A stretch of 64,000 bases of DNA from Bradyrhizobium sp. 4 (GTDB lineage Bacteria > Pseudomonadota > Alphaproteobacteria > Rhizobiales > Xanthobacteraceae): assembly GCF_023100905.1 (NCBI RefSeq), contig NZ_CP064687.1, forward strand, positions 233,729 to 297,728. The letters run 5' to 3'. Positions within the stretch are counted from its first letter, which is position 1. Every line of letters begins with the position of its first letter. The position numbers and the translations under genes are program-made. The notes below the pieces were generated by a model. It was given only the letters and a program-made list of their open reading frames with translations, did not search any database and was not told the DNA's origin. Below, piece by piece: positions 51,022-59,165 of the stretch.

Positions 51022-52668
51022 TCACCAGTTGCGGAAGCGGCTGGGCGGGCGGTAGAGACCGCCGGAGGCCAGCATGAGATCCTTGATCGAACGGGCCGCC
51101 AGCAGGCGCCGGTCGGCGTCAAGCGGATCGATGCCGAGATCCTCGGGGCGCCGGATCACGCCGCGCTGCCTGAGCTGCTCGACGAGCTTCGCGTCACGCG
51201 CGCGCCCGATGTCGGTGTAGCCGGCAACGCCGCGGATCGCCTGCTCGCGCTCGTCCTTGCTGCGGCACATCAGCAGGTTGGCGATGCCTTCCTCGGTGAC
51301 GATGTGGGTGACGTCGTCGGAGTAGACCATCACCGGTGCCAGATCGAGGTCGAGCTTGCGCGCCAGCTCTAGCGCATCGAGTTGCTCGACGAAGAGCGGG
51401 GCATTGCCGTCACCGAATGTCTCACCGATCTGCACCACGAGCTTGCGGCCTCGGCGCAGGGCAGCATTGGAGGCGGGGTCGGCCTCGGCACCCGCTTTGA
51501 GCCAGGGTTCGCTCGGGTGACGGCGCCCGCGCGGATCGGAGCCCATGTTGGGCGCGCCGCCGAATCCCGCGATGCGGCTCGTCGTCACCGTCGAGCTGTG
51601 GCCTTCGAGGTCGATCTGCAACGTCGATCCGATGAACATGTCGCAGGCATAGAGGCCCGCCGTCTGGCAGAAGGCGCGGTTGGATCGCAGCGAGCCGTCG
51701 GGACCCGTGAAGAAGATATCGGAGCGCGCCGCAACATAATCCTCCATGCCGACCTCCGATCCGAAGCAGTGGATCTGCTCGACCCAGCCGGATTCGATCG
51801 CCGGAATCATCGTGGGATGCGGGTTGAGCGCGAAATGGGTGCAGACCTTGCCCTTGAGGCCGAGCTTCTCGCCGTAAGTCGGCAGCAAGAGCTCGATTGC
51901 GGCGGTGTTGAAGCCGATGCCGTGATTGAGCCGGCGCACGCCGTAGGGCGCATAGATGCCCTTGATGGCGAGCATCGCCGTCAGGATCTGGGTCTCGGTG
52001 ATGGCGGCGGGATCGCGGGTGAAGAGCGGCTCGACATAGAAGGGGCGCCCGGCTTCGACCACGAAATGCACGAGGTCGCCGGGAATGTCGACGCGGGGCA
52101 CCTTGTCGACGATCTCCGTGACCTGCGCCACGACGAGGCCGTTCTTGTAGCTCGTCGCCTCGACGACGGTCGGAGTGTCCTCGGTATTTGGCCCCGTATA
52201 GAGGTTGCCGTCCCTGTCGGCGCTGACGGCCGCGATCAACGCGACGTTCGGCGTGAGATCGATGAAGTAGCGGGCGAACAACTCGAGATAGGTATGGACG
52301 GCACCGAGCTCGATCTTTCGCCCGAATAGCATCCGCGCGATCCGCGCCGACTGCGGGCCTGAATAGGAGAAGTCGAGCCGCCGCGCGATGCCCTTGTCGA
52401 AGATGTCGAGGTGGGATGGGAGGACCACCCCGGACTGGACCATGTGGAGGTCACGGACGTCTTCGGGGTCAAGGTTCGCGAGCGCCGAGGCGAGGATGTC
52501 AGCCTGCTTCTGATTGTCACCCTCCAGGCACACCCGGTCTCCTGACCGGATCACCGCATTCAAAAATGCGGGCAGGCTCGGGATCGGGACGACCTTTCCC
52601 TTCGCGTGCTTTCGGCCGGCCGCCAAGCGCTCTCCCAGGGCGGCCCTTTGCATACCCCAACTACTCAT
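51022..52668 (-). CDS. mdcA: Malonate decarboxylase subunit alpha (acetyl-S-ACP:malonate ACP transferase)
   Basis: A protein of 548 residues from ATG 52668, with AAGGAG a few bases ahead; upstream Met codons lack such a site. CoA-transferase-like segments are GDRVCLEGDNQKQADILASA, IAAVSADRDGNLYTGPNTED, GIYAPYGVRRLNHGIGFNTA, IHCFGSEVGMEDYVAARSDI and STVTTSRIAGFGGAPNMGSD. It swaps acetyl for malonyl on MdcC. It is the first gene of the leftward mdcACDEGBH operon. Two of the six phased GYATRC hexamers fall near its start, one over codons 5-7 and one just upstream of the ribosome site. Confidence 0.95.
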   Translation of the reverse strand: MSSWGMQRAALGERLAAGRKHAKGKVVPIPSLPAFLNAVIRSGDRVCLEGDNQKQADILASALANLDPEDVRDLHMVQSGVVLPSHLDIFDKGIARRLDFSYSGPQSARIARMLFGRKIELGAVHTYLELFARYFIDLTPNVALIAAVSADRDGNLYTGPNTEDTPTVVEATSYKNGLVVAQVTEIVDKVPRVDIPGDLVHFVVEAGRPFYVEPLFTRDPAAITETQILTAMLAIKGIYAPYGVRRLNHGIGFNTAAIELLLPTYGEKLGLKGKVCTHFALNPHPTMIPAIESGWVEQIHCFGSEVGMEDYVAARSDIFFTGPDGSLRSNRAFCQTAGLYACDMFIGSTLQIDLEGHSSTVTTSRIAGFGGAPNMGSDPRGRRHPSEPWLKAGAEADPASNAALRRGRKLVVQIGETFGDGNAPLFVEQLDALELARKLDLDLAPVMVYSDDVTHIVTEEGIANLLMCRSKDEREQAIRGVAGYTDIGRARDAKLVEQLRQRGVIRRPEDLGIDPLDADRRLLAARSIKDLMLASGGLYRPPSRFRNW

Positions 52669-52811
52669 TTCGGCTCCTTGGCATGCGAGGTTGGCTTCCA
52701 TGAGGCAGAGTGTATGCGTATTGCCTTCCGATGTCAATTAATGTATACGCAGGATACAAAGCGGCAGACAATCGCATACACAGGAGGGAACTTTCGATGC
52801 GAGTGCATACA
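52649..52811. promoter_or_regulatory. Phased operator array in the mdcA-madL divergent promoter
   Basis: Six copies of GYATRC start at 52650, 52681, 52712, 52743, 52774 and 52805, each exactly 31 bases after the last (about three helical turns). As octamers they read TGCATACC, GGCATGCG, TGTATGCG, TGTATACG, CGCATACA and TGCATACA. The inner four are symmetric about 52761: two face right, two face left. I recall ATTGTATACAAT as the MdcY operator in Acinetobacter, which matches the core. The likely binder is the GntR regulator at 54058. The array spans the mdcA start and most of the spacer to madL. Confidence 0.8.
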
Positions 52812-52861
52812 CAGCTTCGATCTCTGGGGGTCAGCGCCCCGCTCACAGCCGGGAGGCGCCC

Positions 52862-53296
52862 GTGACCATTTCCGGCGTAGCTCTGCTCGCGATCTGCACG
52901 CTGCTCGGGGTCCTGCTCGGCGACCTGCTCGGCGTCGTCCTCGGTGTGAAGGCCAATGTCGGCGGCGTCGGCATCGCGATGATGTTCTTGATCGCCGCCC
53001 GGCTTTGGCTGCTACGCCACGGTCTCCTCAGCCACGGGCTGAAGACGGGCGTCGAGTTCTGGGGCAGCTTCTACATTCCCATCGTGGTCGCCATGGCCGC
53101 GCAGCAGAACGTCGTCGCTGCGGCAAAAGGCGGTCCCATCGTTGTCATTGCGGGGATCGGCGCGGTGGCGGTGTGTTTCGCCCAGGTCGCTTTGATCAGT
53201 CGACTCAGCGGCCGTGTCGAGACGATGGACGAGATCGAGGCGCGCGAGGCGATCGAGGCGAATGTGCCCCACTTCAAGTCCGGGAGGATCGGATGA
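52862..53296 (+). CDS. madL: Malonate transporter subunit MadL
   Basis: A 144-residue membrane protein with a GTG start. ISGVALLAICTLLGVLLGDL, NVGGVGIAMMFLIAARLWLL and SFYIPIVVAMAAQQNVVAA are membrane helices and the conserved MadL segments. MadL and MadM together form the Na+- or H+-coupled malonate importer. The stop overlaps the madM ATG (ATGA). It is divergent from mdcA, 193 bases apart, with the operator array between. Confidence 0.93.
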   Translation: MTISGVALLAICTLLGVLLGDLLGVVLGVKANVGGVGIAMMFLIAARLWLLRHGLLSHGLKTGVEFWGSFYIPIVVAMAAQQNVVAAAKGGPIVVIAGIGAVAVCFAQVALISRLSGRVETMDEIEAREAIEANVPHFKSGRIG

Positions 53297-54057
53297 CCAT
53301 GATATCCCACGTTCTTGCCGCAAACTCGCTGATCACGGCGTTCGCCGCGGTGGGCATCCTGATGTGGATCTCCGGAGCGATCTCGAAATATCTCACCTTC
53401 GGGCGCATTCACGCCTCGGCGATCGCGATCATGCTCGGGCTTTTGCTCGCGTTTTTCGGAGGCCTCGCCACCGGCGGTGAAAAGGGCCTCGCCGACCTGC
53501 CGGCGCTAACCGGGATCGGACTGATGGGAGGCGCGATGCTGCGGGATTTCGCCATCGTCGCCACCGCCTTCGAGGTCGACGTCGTCCATGCGCGCAAGGC
53601 CGGACTGATCGGTGCGGTCGCGCTCGGATTGGGGACGGTCGTTCCGTTCATTCTGGGCGTTCTCGTCGCCGCAGCCTTTGGCTACACTGACGCCGAATCG
53701 CTGACGACGATCGGCGCCGGCGCGGTCACCTACATCGTCGGGCCGGTCACGGGAGCGGCGATTGGCGCCTCCTCGCCGGTTATTGCGCTGTCGATCGCGA
53801 CCGGTGTATTCAAGGCGGTGATCGTGATGATCGGTACGCCCTTTGTTGCGAAGATGATCGGCCTAAATAATCCGCGCAGCGCAATGGTGTTTGGCGGCTT
53901 GATGGGTACGGTCAGCGGCGTTTCCGGAGGCCTGGCGGCAACAGATCGGCGTCTAGTGCCTTACGGCGCATTAACAGCAACGTTTCATACCGGGTTGGGA
54001 TGCCTCGTCGCACCGTCCATTCTCTACTTCACGGTGCGCGCAATCATAGGAAGCTGA
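53293..54057 (+). CDS. madM: Malonate transporter subunit MadM
   Basis: A protein of 254 residues from ATG 53293 (MTMISHVLAANSLITAFAAV); the frame is open far upstream, but that part overlaps madL and is not family-like. It has about seven membrane helices with the MadM pieces GLATGGEKGLADLPALTGIG, LMGGAMLRDFAIVATAFEVD and VYIVG-type TYIVGPVTGAAIGASSPVIA. It works with MadL in malonate uptake. Its stop is directly followed by the ATG of the GntR regulator, with no gap. Confidence 0.95.
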   Translation: MTMISHVLAANSLITAFAAVGILMWISGAISKYLTFGRIHASAIAIMLGLLLAFFGGLATGGEKGLADLPALTGIGLMGGAMLRDFAIVATAFEVDVVHARKAGLIGAVALGLGTVVPFILGVLVAAAFGYTDAESLTTIGAGAVTYIVGPVTGAAIGASSPVIALSIATGVFKAVIVMIGTPFVAKMIGLNNPRSAMVFGGLMGTVSGVSGGLAATDRRLVPYGALTATFHTGLGCLVAPSILYFTVRAIIGS

Positions 54058-54759
54058 ATGGCAGGTCTGTTTAAAGTTGCGGCTGAGGCAGAAGAAGATA
54101 GCGGCCTTCTCTCCGATCGCATCCGTAATGCGCTCACCGACGAGATTGCCTCCGGTGCGCTGGCTGCCGGTTCGGCGCTGGAAGAGCAGCAGCTTGCCGA
54201 TCGCTTTGGGGCTTCCCGCACGCCGGTGCGGGAAGCCCTCCGGCAGCTTGTCGTCAGCGGGCTCGTCGAGGTGCGGGGCCGTCGCGGGCTCGTCGTGGCA
54301 CGGATGACACCCGAACGCATCATGGACATGTTTGAGACCAGCGCAGAGGTGGAAGCCATGTGCGTCAGGCTCGCGACCTATCGCATGACACCGCTGGAGC
54401 GCAGCGATCTGATCGAGCTCCACGACAGCTCGCTGGCAATGGTCGACGCCAACGACGTGGATGCCTACGATGCGTTTAACCGGCTGTTCCACGAAGGCAT
54501 CTATAGCGCAACGCACAACGCGTTCATGGCCGAGCAGGCGCAGGAGGTCCGTGCGCGTCTCAGCGCCTTCCGCCGCACGCAATTGCGGCAGGGCGATCGT
54601 ATCCGCAAGTCCCGGGACGAGCATGATTCTATCATGCAGGCGATTGCAGAGGGCGATGGCGATACGGCCGCTCGCCGAATGCGCGCGCACATGTTGAACG
54701 CCGCCGCGGCGCTTCGGCGCTACATCGACGACCGCGCGAGCGGAGAAGGTCGAGCGTGA
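54058..54759 (+). CDS. mdcY: GntR (FadR-type) regulator of the malonate genes
   Basis: A 233-residue regulator that starts on the base after the madM stop. The winged helix contains LTDEIASGALAAGSALEEQQ and RFGASRTPVREALRQLVVSG. The C-terminal FCD-type helical ligand domain follows (FETSAEVEAMCVRLATYRMT, with metal-binding His later in LFHEGIYSATHN and DEHDSIMQAI). MdcY in Acinetobacter represses the mdc genes until malonate is present. Here it is co-transcribed with madLM and likely binds the phased GYATRC array. The gene name follows that analogy. Confidence 0.88.
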   Translation: MAGLFKVAAEAEEDSGLLSDRIRNALTDEIASGALAAGSALEEQQLADRFGASRTPVREALRQLVVSGLVEVRGRRGLVVARMTPERIMDMFETSAEVEAMCVRLATYRMTPLERSDLIELHDSSLAMVDANDVDAYDAFNRLFHEGIYSATHNAFMAEQAQEVRARLSAFRRTQLRQGDRIRKSRDEHDSIMQAIAEGDGDTAARRMRAHMLNAAAALRRYIDDRASGEGRA

Positions 54760-54904
54760 CAGTAGGATCACCCTACTTGCGTGTTCGGTAATCGCTGGTC
54801 GGGTGAGATCTCCGCGCTACTATTCAGGCAGAAGCCTTGTTCGTTGGAGTTGCGGTTAGTTCAGCCGTTCGAGCTACTTAGGGGCGACATGGGTATTGAA
54901 GACA
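54760..54904. other. Short spacer after the GntR gene, with a weak hairpin
   Basis: AGTAGG-ATCAC-CCTACT at 54761-54777 forms a six-base stem directly after the regulator stop, with no run of T after it. It may act as a weak terminator. No gene in the spacer. Confidence 0.35.
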
Positions 54905-55160
54905 AACCCTCAGATCAAGCATTTGCACTATCTCCTCGTTTTAGCGAGGGAGCGGCATTTTGGCAGGGCGGCAAAGGGATTACTGATCAGCCAGCCGGCG
55001 CTGTCTCAGGCGGGTCCAGCAGACTGAGAAGCATTTTGGTGTTTTGCTGTCGCGATCGTGCTTCGGCACCAATCGGGCTTCCATGGGTTTTCGGCCGAGG
55101 CGAAAACATTCTTGCATGGGCGCGACAGGCGCTAGCTGACCATGACCGGCTTGTTCACGC
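54905..55160 (+). pseudogene. Remnant of a LysR-family regulator
   Basis: From 54905 one frame reads NPQIKHLHYLLVLARERHFG and then RAAKGLLISQPALSQ, the helix-turn-helix of LysR regulators, and hits a stop at 55025. Another frame continues with EKHFGVLLSRS, and a third with ENILAWARQALADHDRL, the order of a normal LysR linker helix. The rest of the protein is gone. Several shifts show long decay. It follows the malonate regulator and may have belonged to a lost neighbour. Confidence 0.7.
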
Positions 55161-55854
55161 CGTAGGCGACGCGGCTCGTGACGAACTGCGCGAAACGCCC
55201 AAGTTCGGCCTTGCACCTGCGTATGGCCGCCAAGCCGCTTTTGGGGGCTTTAAGCGCACTCCTGATCACTTCAATCACGCGGCCTATCTGTCGTGGCTAA
55301 AAATCCAGCTGTCGATCCCGTAGATCGGCTCTCTCTAACTCCGGCACGATGCGGATCGACTGTCCTCCGCGACCGAGCAGATGGAGACGCCGGCCTTAAA
55401 CGCGATCCCTGCATGCCCGTTCTCCGCTGCCCAGATGAAACGCTGCGCTCACGGTCGTGATGGGCCACACAACCGGAGTTGGCGGCGCTTGCAGTGACTG
55501 CCACTGTGATCCTGGGCCGACTTCGGCCGCCCCACGCGTTCAGGACAAATCTGCCGCTGGCCGCACTACTTGATGAAATCGCTAGGCAGAGAAATATTGG
55601 CCTCCATAAAAGTCACGGCATTGCCACCTAGAAACACCCGGTCTGCAGCGAGTTCGCAATCGATCCAGCCGCCGCGTGCCGATGCCTGATAGAGCGTGGA
55701 GGTGGAGGGACGCAGTTGCATCGAAATGGGGATGTGGGTGCATGTGATCGCTCCAATTTGAAACAAACGCCGTCACGGGTCTGCTTATTAGCGGTGACTG
55801 AGCAATAGCGGTGCCAGGGCGCTGACATAGAAGGTCAGAACCGATGCCAATTCT
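55161..55854. other. Gene-free stretch before the sigma-54 promoter
   Basis: About 700 bases. A minus-strand frame at 55566-55766 (66 residues, ending EANISLPSDFIK) has an ordinary composition but only a TTG start without ribosome site. No other gene, repeat or NifA-type TGT-N10-ACA activator site was found. Confidence 0.35.
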
Positions 55855-55870
55855 TGGCACGACTTATGCT
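55855..55870 (+). promoter_or_regulatory. Sigma-54 (RpoN) promoter
   Basis: TGGCACGACTTATGCT matches the -24/-12 consensus TGGCACG-N4-TTGCW at 11 of 12 positions, with GG and GC ten bases apart as required. A second, similar element (TGGCACC, then TTGC six bases later) follows at 55878-55894, but its spacing is two bases too long. The main promoter points right, towards a terminator 47 bases on. Confidence 0.7.
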
Positions 55871-55880
55871 CAGGCTTTGG

Positions 55881-55952
55881 CACCGGGATTTTGCTCATCC
55901 CCCGGGGCTGGGAAGCCGCCGCCTGCGATCATTCAAGCAGGCGGCGTTTTTT
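55881..55952 (+). ncRNA. Candidate sigma-54-driven small RNA
   Basis: A transcript starting about 12 bases after the -12 element and ending at the T run of the terminator would be about 72 nt. It has a first hairpin (GGGAT at 55885-55889 with ATCCC at 55897-55901) and the terminator hairpin at 55917-55946. No start codon with ribosome site or open frame of useful length lies in it. No protein gene lies between promoter and terminator. This is a prediction from promoter, structure and terminator only. Confidence 0.45.
55917..55952 (+). terminator. Rho-independent terminator
   Basis: CGCCGCCTGC at 55917-55926 pairs perfectly with GCAGGCGGCG at 55937-55946 over a ten-base loop, followed by six T (55947-55952). 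It works on the plus strand, but no plus-strand gene ends nearby; the sigma-54 promoter upstream is the only evident source of a transcript. Confidence 0.85.
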
Positions 55953-56014
55953 CTTCTGAAATCGATCGTGATTAATCTGCCCAAATTGATCGAAGCGTGC
56001 GCGGCCTTAGCCGT

Positions 56015-56632
56015 CTAATCGTGTGGGTCGTTTCCTTTCGGCTCTTGCAAGATTTTTGGCAGGTGTCCGCGCGTTTCGCGGTCGCGCGGGGCGGGGCGTT
56101 CGGACGGGTCGCGGCCGAGCTTGGACTGGAGCTCGACGAGGTCGGTGAAAACGTCGGCCTGACGGCGCAGTTCGTCGGCGATCATCGGCGGCTGGCTGGC
56201 GATCGTGGAAATCACGGTCACCCGCACGCCGCGGCGCTGAACGGCCTCGACCAGGGAGCGGAAGTCGCCGTCACCCGAGAACAGCACCATCTGGTCGATG
56301 TGCTCGGCGAGCTCCATGGCGTTCACGGCGAGCTCAATGTCCATGTTGCCCTTGACCTTGCGGCGGCCGGAGGCGTCGATGAACTCCTTGGTCGCCTTGG
56401 TGACGACGGTGTAGCCGTTGTAGTCGAGCCAGTCGATCAGGGGGCGGATCGAGGAGTACTCCTGATCCTCGATGATCGCGGTGTAGTAGAACGCCCGCGT
56501 CAGTGTCCCGCGGCTCTGAAATTCCTTCAACAGGCGCTTGTAATCGATGTCGAAGCCGAGAGTTTTCGCCGTCGCGTAGAGATTGGCTCCATCGATGAAG
56601 AGCGCGATCTTGTCCGTAGAGGAAGTTGACAT
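56015..56632 (-). CDS. LabA-like NYN-domain protein
   Basis: A protein of 205 residues from ATG 56632 (MSTSSTDKIALFIDGANLYA); upstream in-frame Met codons add an Arg/Ser-rich non-family tail. The NYN (PIN-like) fold has its acidic residues in ALFIDGANLYATA, KVKGNMDIELAVNAMELA and MVLFSGDGDFRSLVEAVQ. Such proteins are predicted RNases; the cyanobacterial LabA is a clock output factor. It is conserved in Bradyrhizobium and probably housekeeping. The C-terminus is polar and rich in Arg, Asp and Pro. It converges with the small-RNA terminator region. Confidence 0.9.
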   Translation of the reverse strand: MSTSSTDKIALFIDGANLYATAKTLGFDIDYKRLLKEFQSRGTLTRAFYYTAIIEDQEYSSIRPLIDWLDYNGYTVVTKATKEFIDASGRRKVKGNMDIELAVNAMELAEHIDQMVLFSGDGDFRSLVEAVQRRGVRVTVISTIASQPPMIADELRRQADVFTDLVELQSKLGRDPSERPAPRDRETRGHLPKILQEPKGNDPHD

Positions 56633-57289
56633 TCGATTCACGCTTTCGGTGGAGCAGCTCGGAGCAAGCCTGGAAGCATCTCGGATACGCGATGCGCACG
56701 GGCGGTCGCATTCTATATAGATCACTACCGAAGATCGTCGAGTAGGCAGACGCTTCAACCTTCTACTTTTTTCAAACGGTATCACGCCTTGGAAACCCGA
56801 CATTAGCCGAAAGTTGGGCTGTCAGATTTGTAATGTGTCCTGTCTATTTCCAAGTGCTTATTTCAGGGTGCTTGCGCCATGAGAGTTGGCGATTTTGCTC
56901 TCTTTAATCTTTGGATTGATCGGCGCGGCCGCGGCTGGCGGTGGTCTGTTTCGAGTCCATCCGGAGACCTTCTGTTGGTTGGAAGGGAGAGAAGCCGGTC
57001 CGCAGCGCGTTACATGGCTTCTCGAGCCATGTTCCAGTTGCTGCTGACCGCTCCTTATCGCAACGGAATGAGATCTAAAGATAGGTCGGCGCGGTGGCGT
57101 CGACCTGAATGCCAGCAAGGGATTTCGGCGGTGCATCGCATGGGCCGAGACGGACATCCCGGCCATTGAGGCGGGTCTGCAGACGCTGTCGGAGCGGCTG
57201 ACCGGATAGAAGCGGGGTGCCACGGAGACCTTGAAGGACTGGTCCACCGGCCACCCGAACGAGATTCCGAAAGCGCTTCGTCGCAAGCC
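56633..57289. other. Gene-free stretch, 56.6-57.3 kb
   Basis: About 660 bases. The part near 57150-57290 on the plus strand reads as helical protein pieces (AIEAGLQTLSERLTG, then a stop, TETLKDWSTGHPNEIPKALR) that may come from a decayed gene of unknown family. The NYN gene promoter should lie near 56640-56850. Confidence 0.35.
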
Positions 57290-57867
57290 TCATCGCGCCG
57301 GGAGTCGGTCCACGATGTTGGTGAGAATCTTGGGTGGCAGCCCGATTCCAGAGAGCTTCCAAGTTGTCCCTTCAAGATGCATGCTGATGCTGCCTGCCTC
57401 CTGGCCTCCTCCAAGCCGCAATGCAAACTCAACGGGCTTCACAAAGGTGATCCGTCCGGCCAAGGCAAAGATGCTCGAGATGTCGAGCTCGGCCACTGAG
57501 GACATCGTTCCGAAAGTAATGTCCTCCGTGGCATTGCGAACAGCTCCGCTTTTCAGAAGTACCGACAGATTTTCTGAGGTCATGAGCTTGGCTGCCAGAT
57601 CATCAGCGATGGTTGCACCAAAAGCGTTGATGGCTATTCGCTCGATCGGCCGCAGCTGGCGTTTTTGTCCGAGCCGGTCCAGGTAGGCTGTCATCACCTG
57701 GTCGACGATGGAATGGCGGAGGCGGGCATATCCGTCCGAGCCAGGATTTGCGCAACATCGGCACCCCGGACTGCGGAAACCAAACCCACCAGCGAAACGA
57801 AAGCCGATCCGCCATAGATTCCTACACAGACCAGGACGGCCAACACGACGCCGATCAGCCATTTCAT
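57290..57867 (-). pseudogene. DUF2939-type membrane-anchored protein, frameshifted
   Basis: The first part (from ATG 57867) reads MKWLIGVVLAVLVCVGIYGG, one membrane helix, then VSAVRGADVAQILARTDMP. After that the frame runs off into a stop. The next frame continues as ARLRHSIVDQVMTAYLDRLG and QLRPIERIAINAFGATIADD to ISMHLEGTTWKLSGIGLPPK and a stop at 57290. One base is missing at the join (about 57715). Restored, it would be about 192 residues, the usual DUF2939 size. The function of the family is unknown. Confidence 0.75.
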
Positions 57868-58559
57868 GGAATTGCAATGGAGCCAAATGAGCTTTGTTCC
57901 AAGGCCAGCGCGCGCCGGACGCTCGTTAACAGTCGCCAAAGGCACTCACGAGACCAATCGAAATGAGAACGACCGCAAGGCACGTCCATAAGGCTGGTGA
58001 GCTGGAGCCGATACGGCGATAAGGATCGCGACGCCGAGGACGACGATGAATACCGAGGTCGCATAGGCAACCGCATTATCCATCGGTCTGAGGGAGGCTT
58101 TATGGGCATCCGACTCTCTGGATGTCGAAATGTTCCTATTGAGCGGCCGGCTTCAAACCAAAGGACTGGTGCGGGATTTGACCGGCGGTTTCGACGTCCC
58201 TCTCGTCCGAGATGCCCCAGGCTGACACTCCGAAACAGACGGTCAGGAATACGGCCGTCACCAACAGCAGTTGCTAAACTTCAAAGTCGAGCCCTCTTAC
58301 TTCGCGGGCTAGTCGAGCAACGCCGTGGCCGAGGGGGTGAATAGCGACGTACCTGCATCTTGTTGGCGAGAACGTCCCTGGCGTACAGCCTCTTCTTCTA
58401 GGCAGGAAACGGTCCGAAGGACACAGCCTTTCTATTGCTGCTGGCCCTTGGCGACGGAGCCGTCCTCATCGTCGGGGCCTTTGCGGCCGCGCATAGCTAT
58501 TGACCTTAGGAATCTATGGTGGTCGCCGGCTCACGCTGGCGGGCGCATGGCAAATACAA
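57868..58559. other. Gene-free stretch, 57.9-58.6 kb
   Basis: About 690 bases with short frames on both strands; none recognised. No RNA gene or repeat was seen. Confidence 0.35.
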
Positions 58560-58593
58560 AGGCCGCAGCGGGAGGTTAAAACCGCTGCGGCCT
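58560..58593 (-). terminator. Strong hairpin, likely minus-strand terminator
   Basis: AGGCCGCAGCGG (58560-58571) and CCGCTGCGGCCT (58582-58593) form a perfect 12-base stem with a ten-base loop. On the minus strand it is followed by TTTGTATTTG, a T-rich tract. It lies 23 bases after the end of the minus-strand remnant at 58617. Confidence 0.65.
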
Positions 58594-58616
58594 GCGCACC
58601 GTCAAATGAACCCGGG

Positions 58617-58919
58617 TTAAAAAGACAAGTGAAATATGTAGCCAGCCCCGGTGACAAAAATCTGCCCTAGCTTGGTCTCGTTTGCAACCACCGTTTCGGC
58701 GGAACCGAACTCCACTGAATGGGCATTTAGTTCCGAGAACGGAACGATTTTGCTGTTCTCCCGGCGAGCCAGAGCGTGGCGGTGCCAAACGACAAACCCA
58801 AGCAGTGGACCGAGGCGCGGTAGACGCTGATCAAACTTTCGGCTTGGCCGCGGCTGAAATCTTAACCGAGGTTTGAGGTATATCGCGTGCGTAAAACGCG
58901 CGACAGGAGACATCGACAT
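58617..58919 (-). pseudogene. Possible C-terminal remnant of an outer-membrane-type protein
   Basis: The minus-strand frame ends with VEFGSAETVVANETKLGQIF and VTGAGYIFHLSF, alternating residues with a final Phe, as in outer-membrane beta-barrels. Further upstream the same strand in another frame reads FSRGQAESLISVYRASVH, so the protein seems broken by a shift. A strong terminator follows. No family can be named. Confidence 0.35.
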
Positions 58920-59165
58920 TTTGCTGCGAAGCGAGAGGGGTGCTGCACACAGAGAGTAGCCGTAAAAGGCGCTGCTAAAATTCCTCTATGCTGGCTCGCC
59001 AAACCCTACGGGAAAGCAGGGAATGGTGAGGCCGCCGCGTCTTACCGCACAACGAGGCGCCCGCCCTCAGCGGACGTCTTCGTTCTTGAAGGTTGGAGGC
59101 GTCTACATCGCTTGTCTGCGTTTCCAGAGGTGGTCCGCTCGGCGCGAAGGGGCATGGAGCATGGG
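58920..59165. other. Spacer before the SnoaL-like gene
   Basis: Nothing recognisable in about 250 bases. Confidence 0.3.

Noticed and set aside
51382..52329. 315-codon plus-strand frame opposite mdcA
   Set aside because: Antisense shadow of mdcA, with Arg/Gly/Asp-rich composition and no motif.
52606..54057. 483-codon frame ending with madM
   Set aside because: Only the last 254 codons match MadM; the upstream part overlaps madL in another frame and the operator array.
54781..55323. 180-codon plus-strand frame after the GntR gene
   Set aside because: The real signal in this stretch is a LysR remnant in a different frame; this frame has no family features except a short LysR-like linker piece.
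55878..55894. Second sigma-54 promoter (TGGCACC...TTGC) inside the predicted small RNA
   Set aside because: GG to GC spacing is 12 rather than 10 bases, which sigma-54 does not normally accept.
55957..55968. TGAAATCGATCG near the small-RNA terminator as a further LacI operator
   Set aside because: Only the left arm matches, and neither neighbour belongs to the LacI locus; most likely chance.
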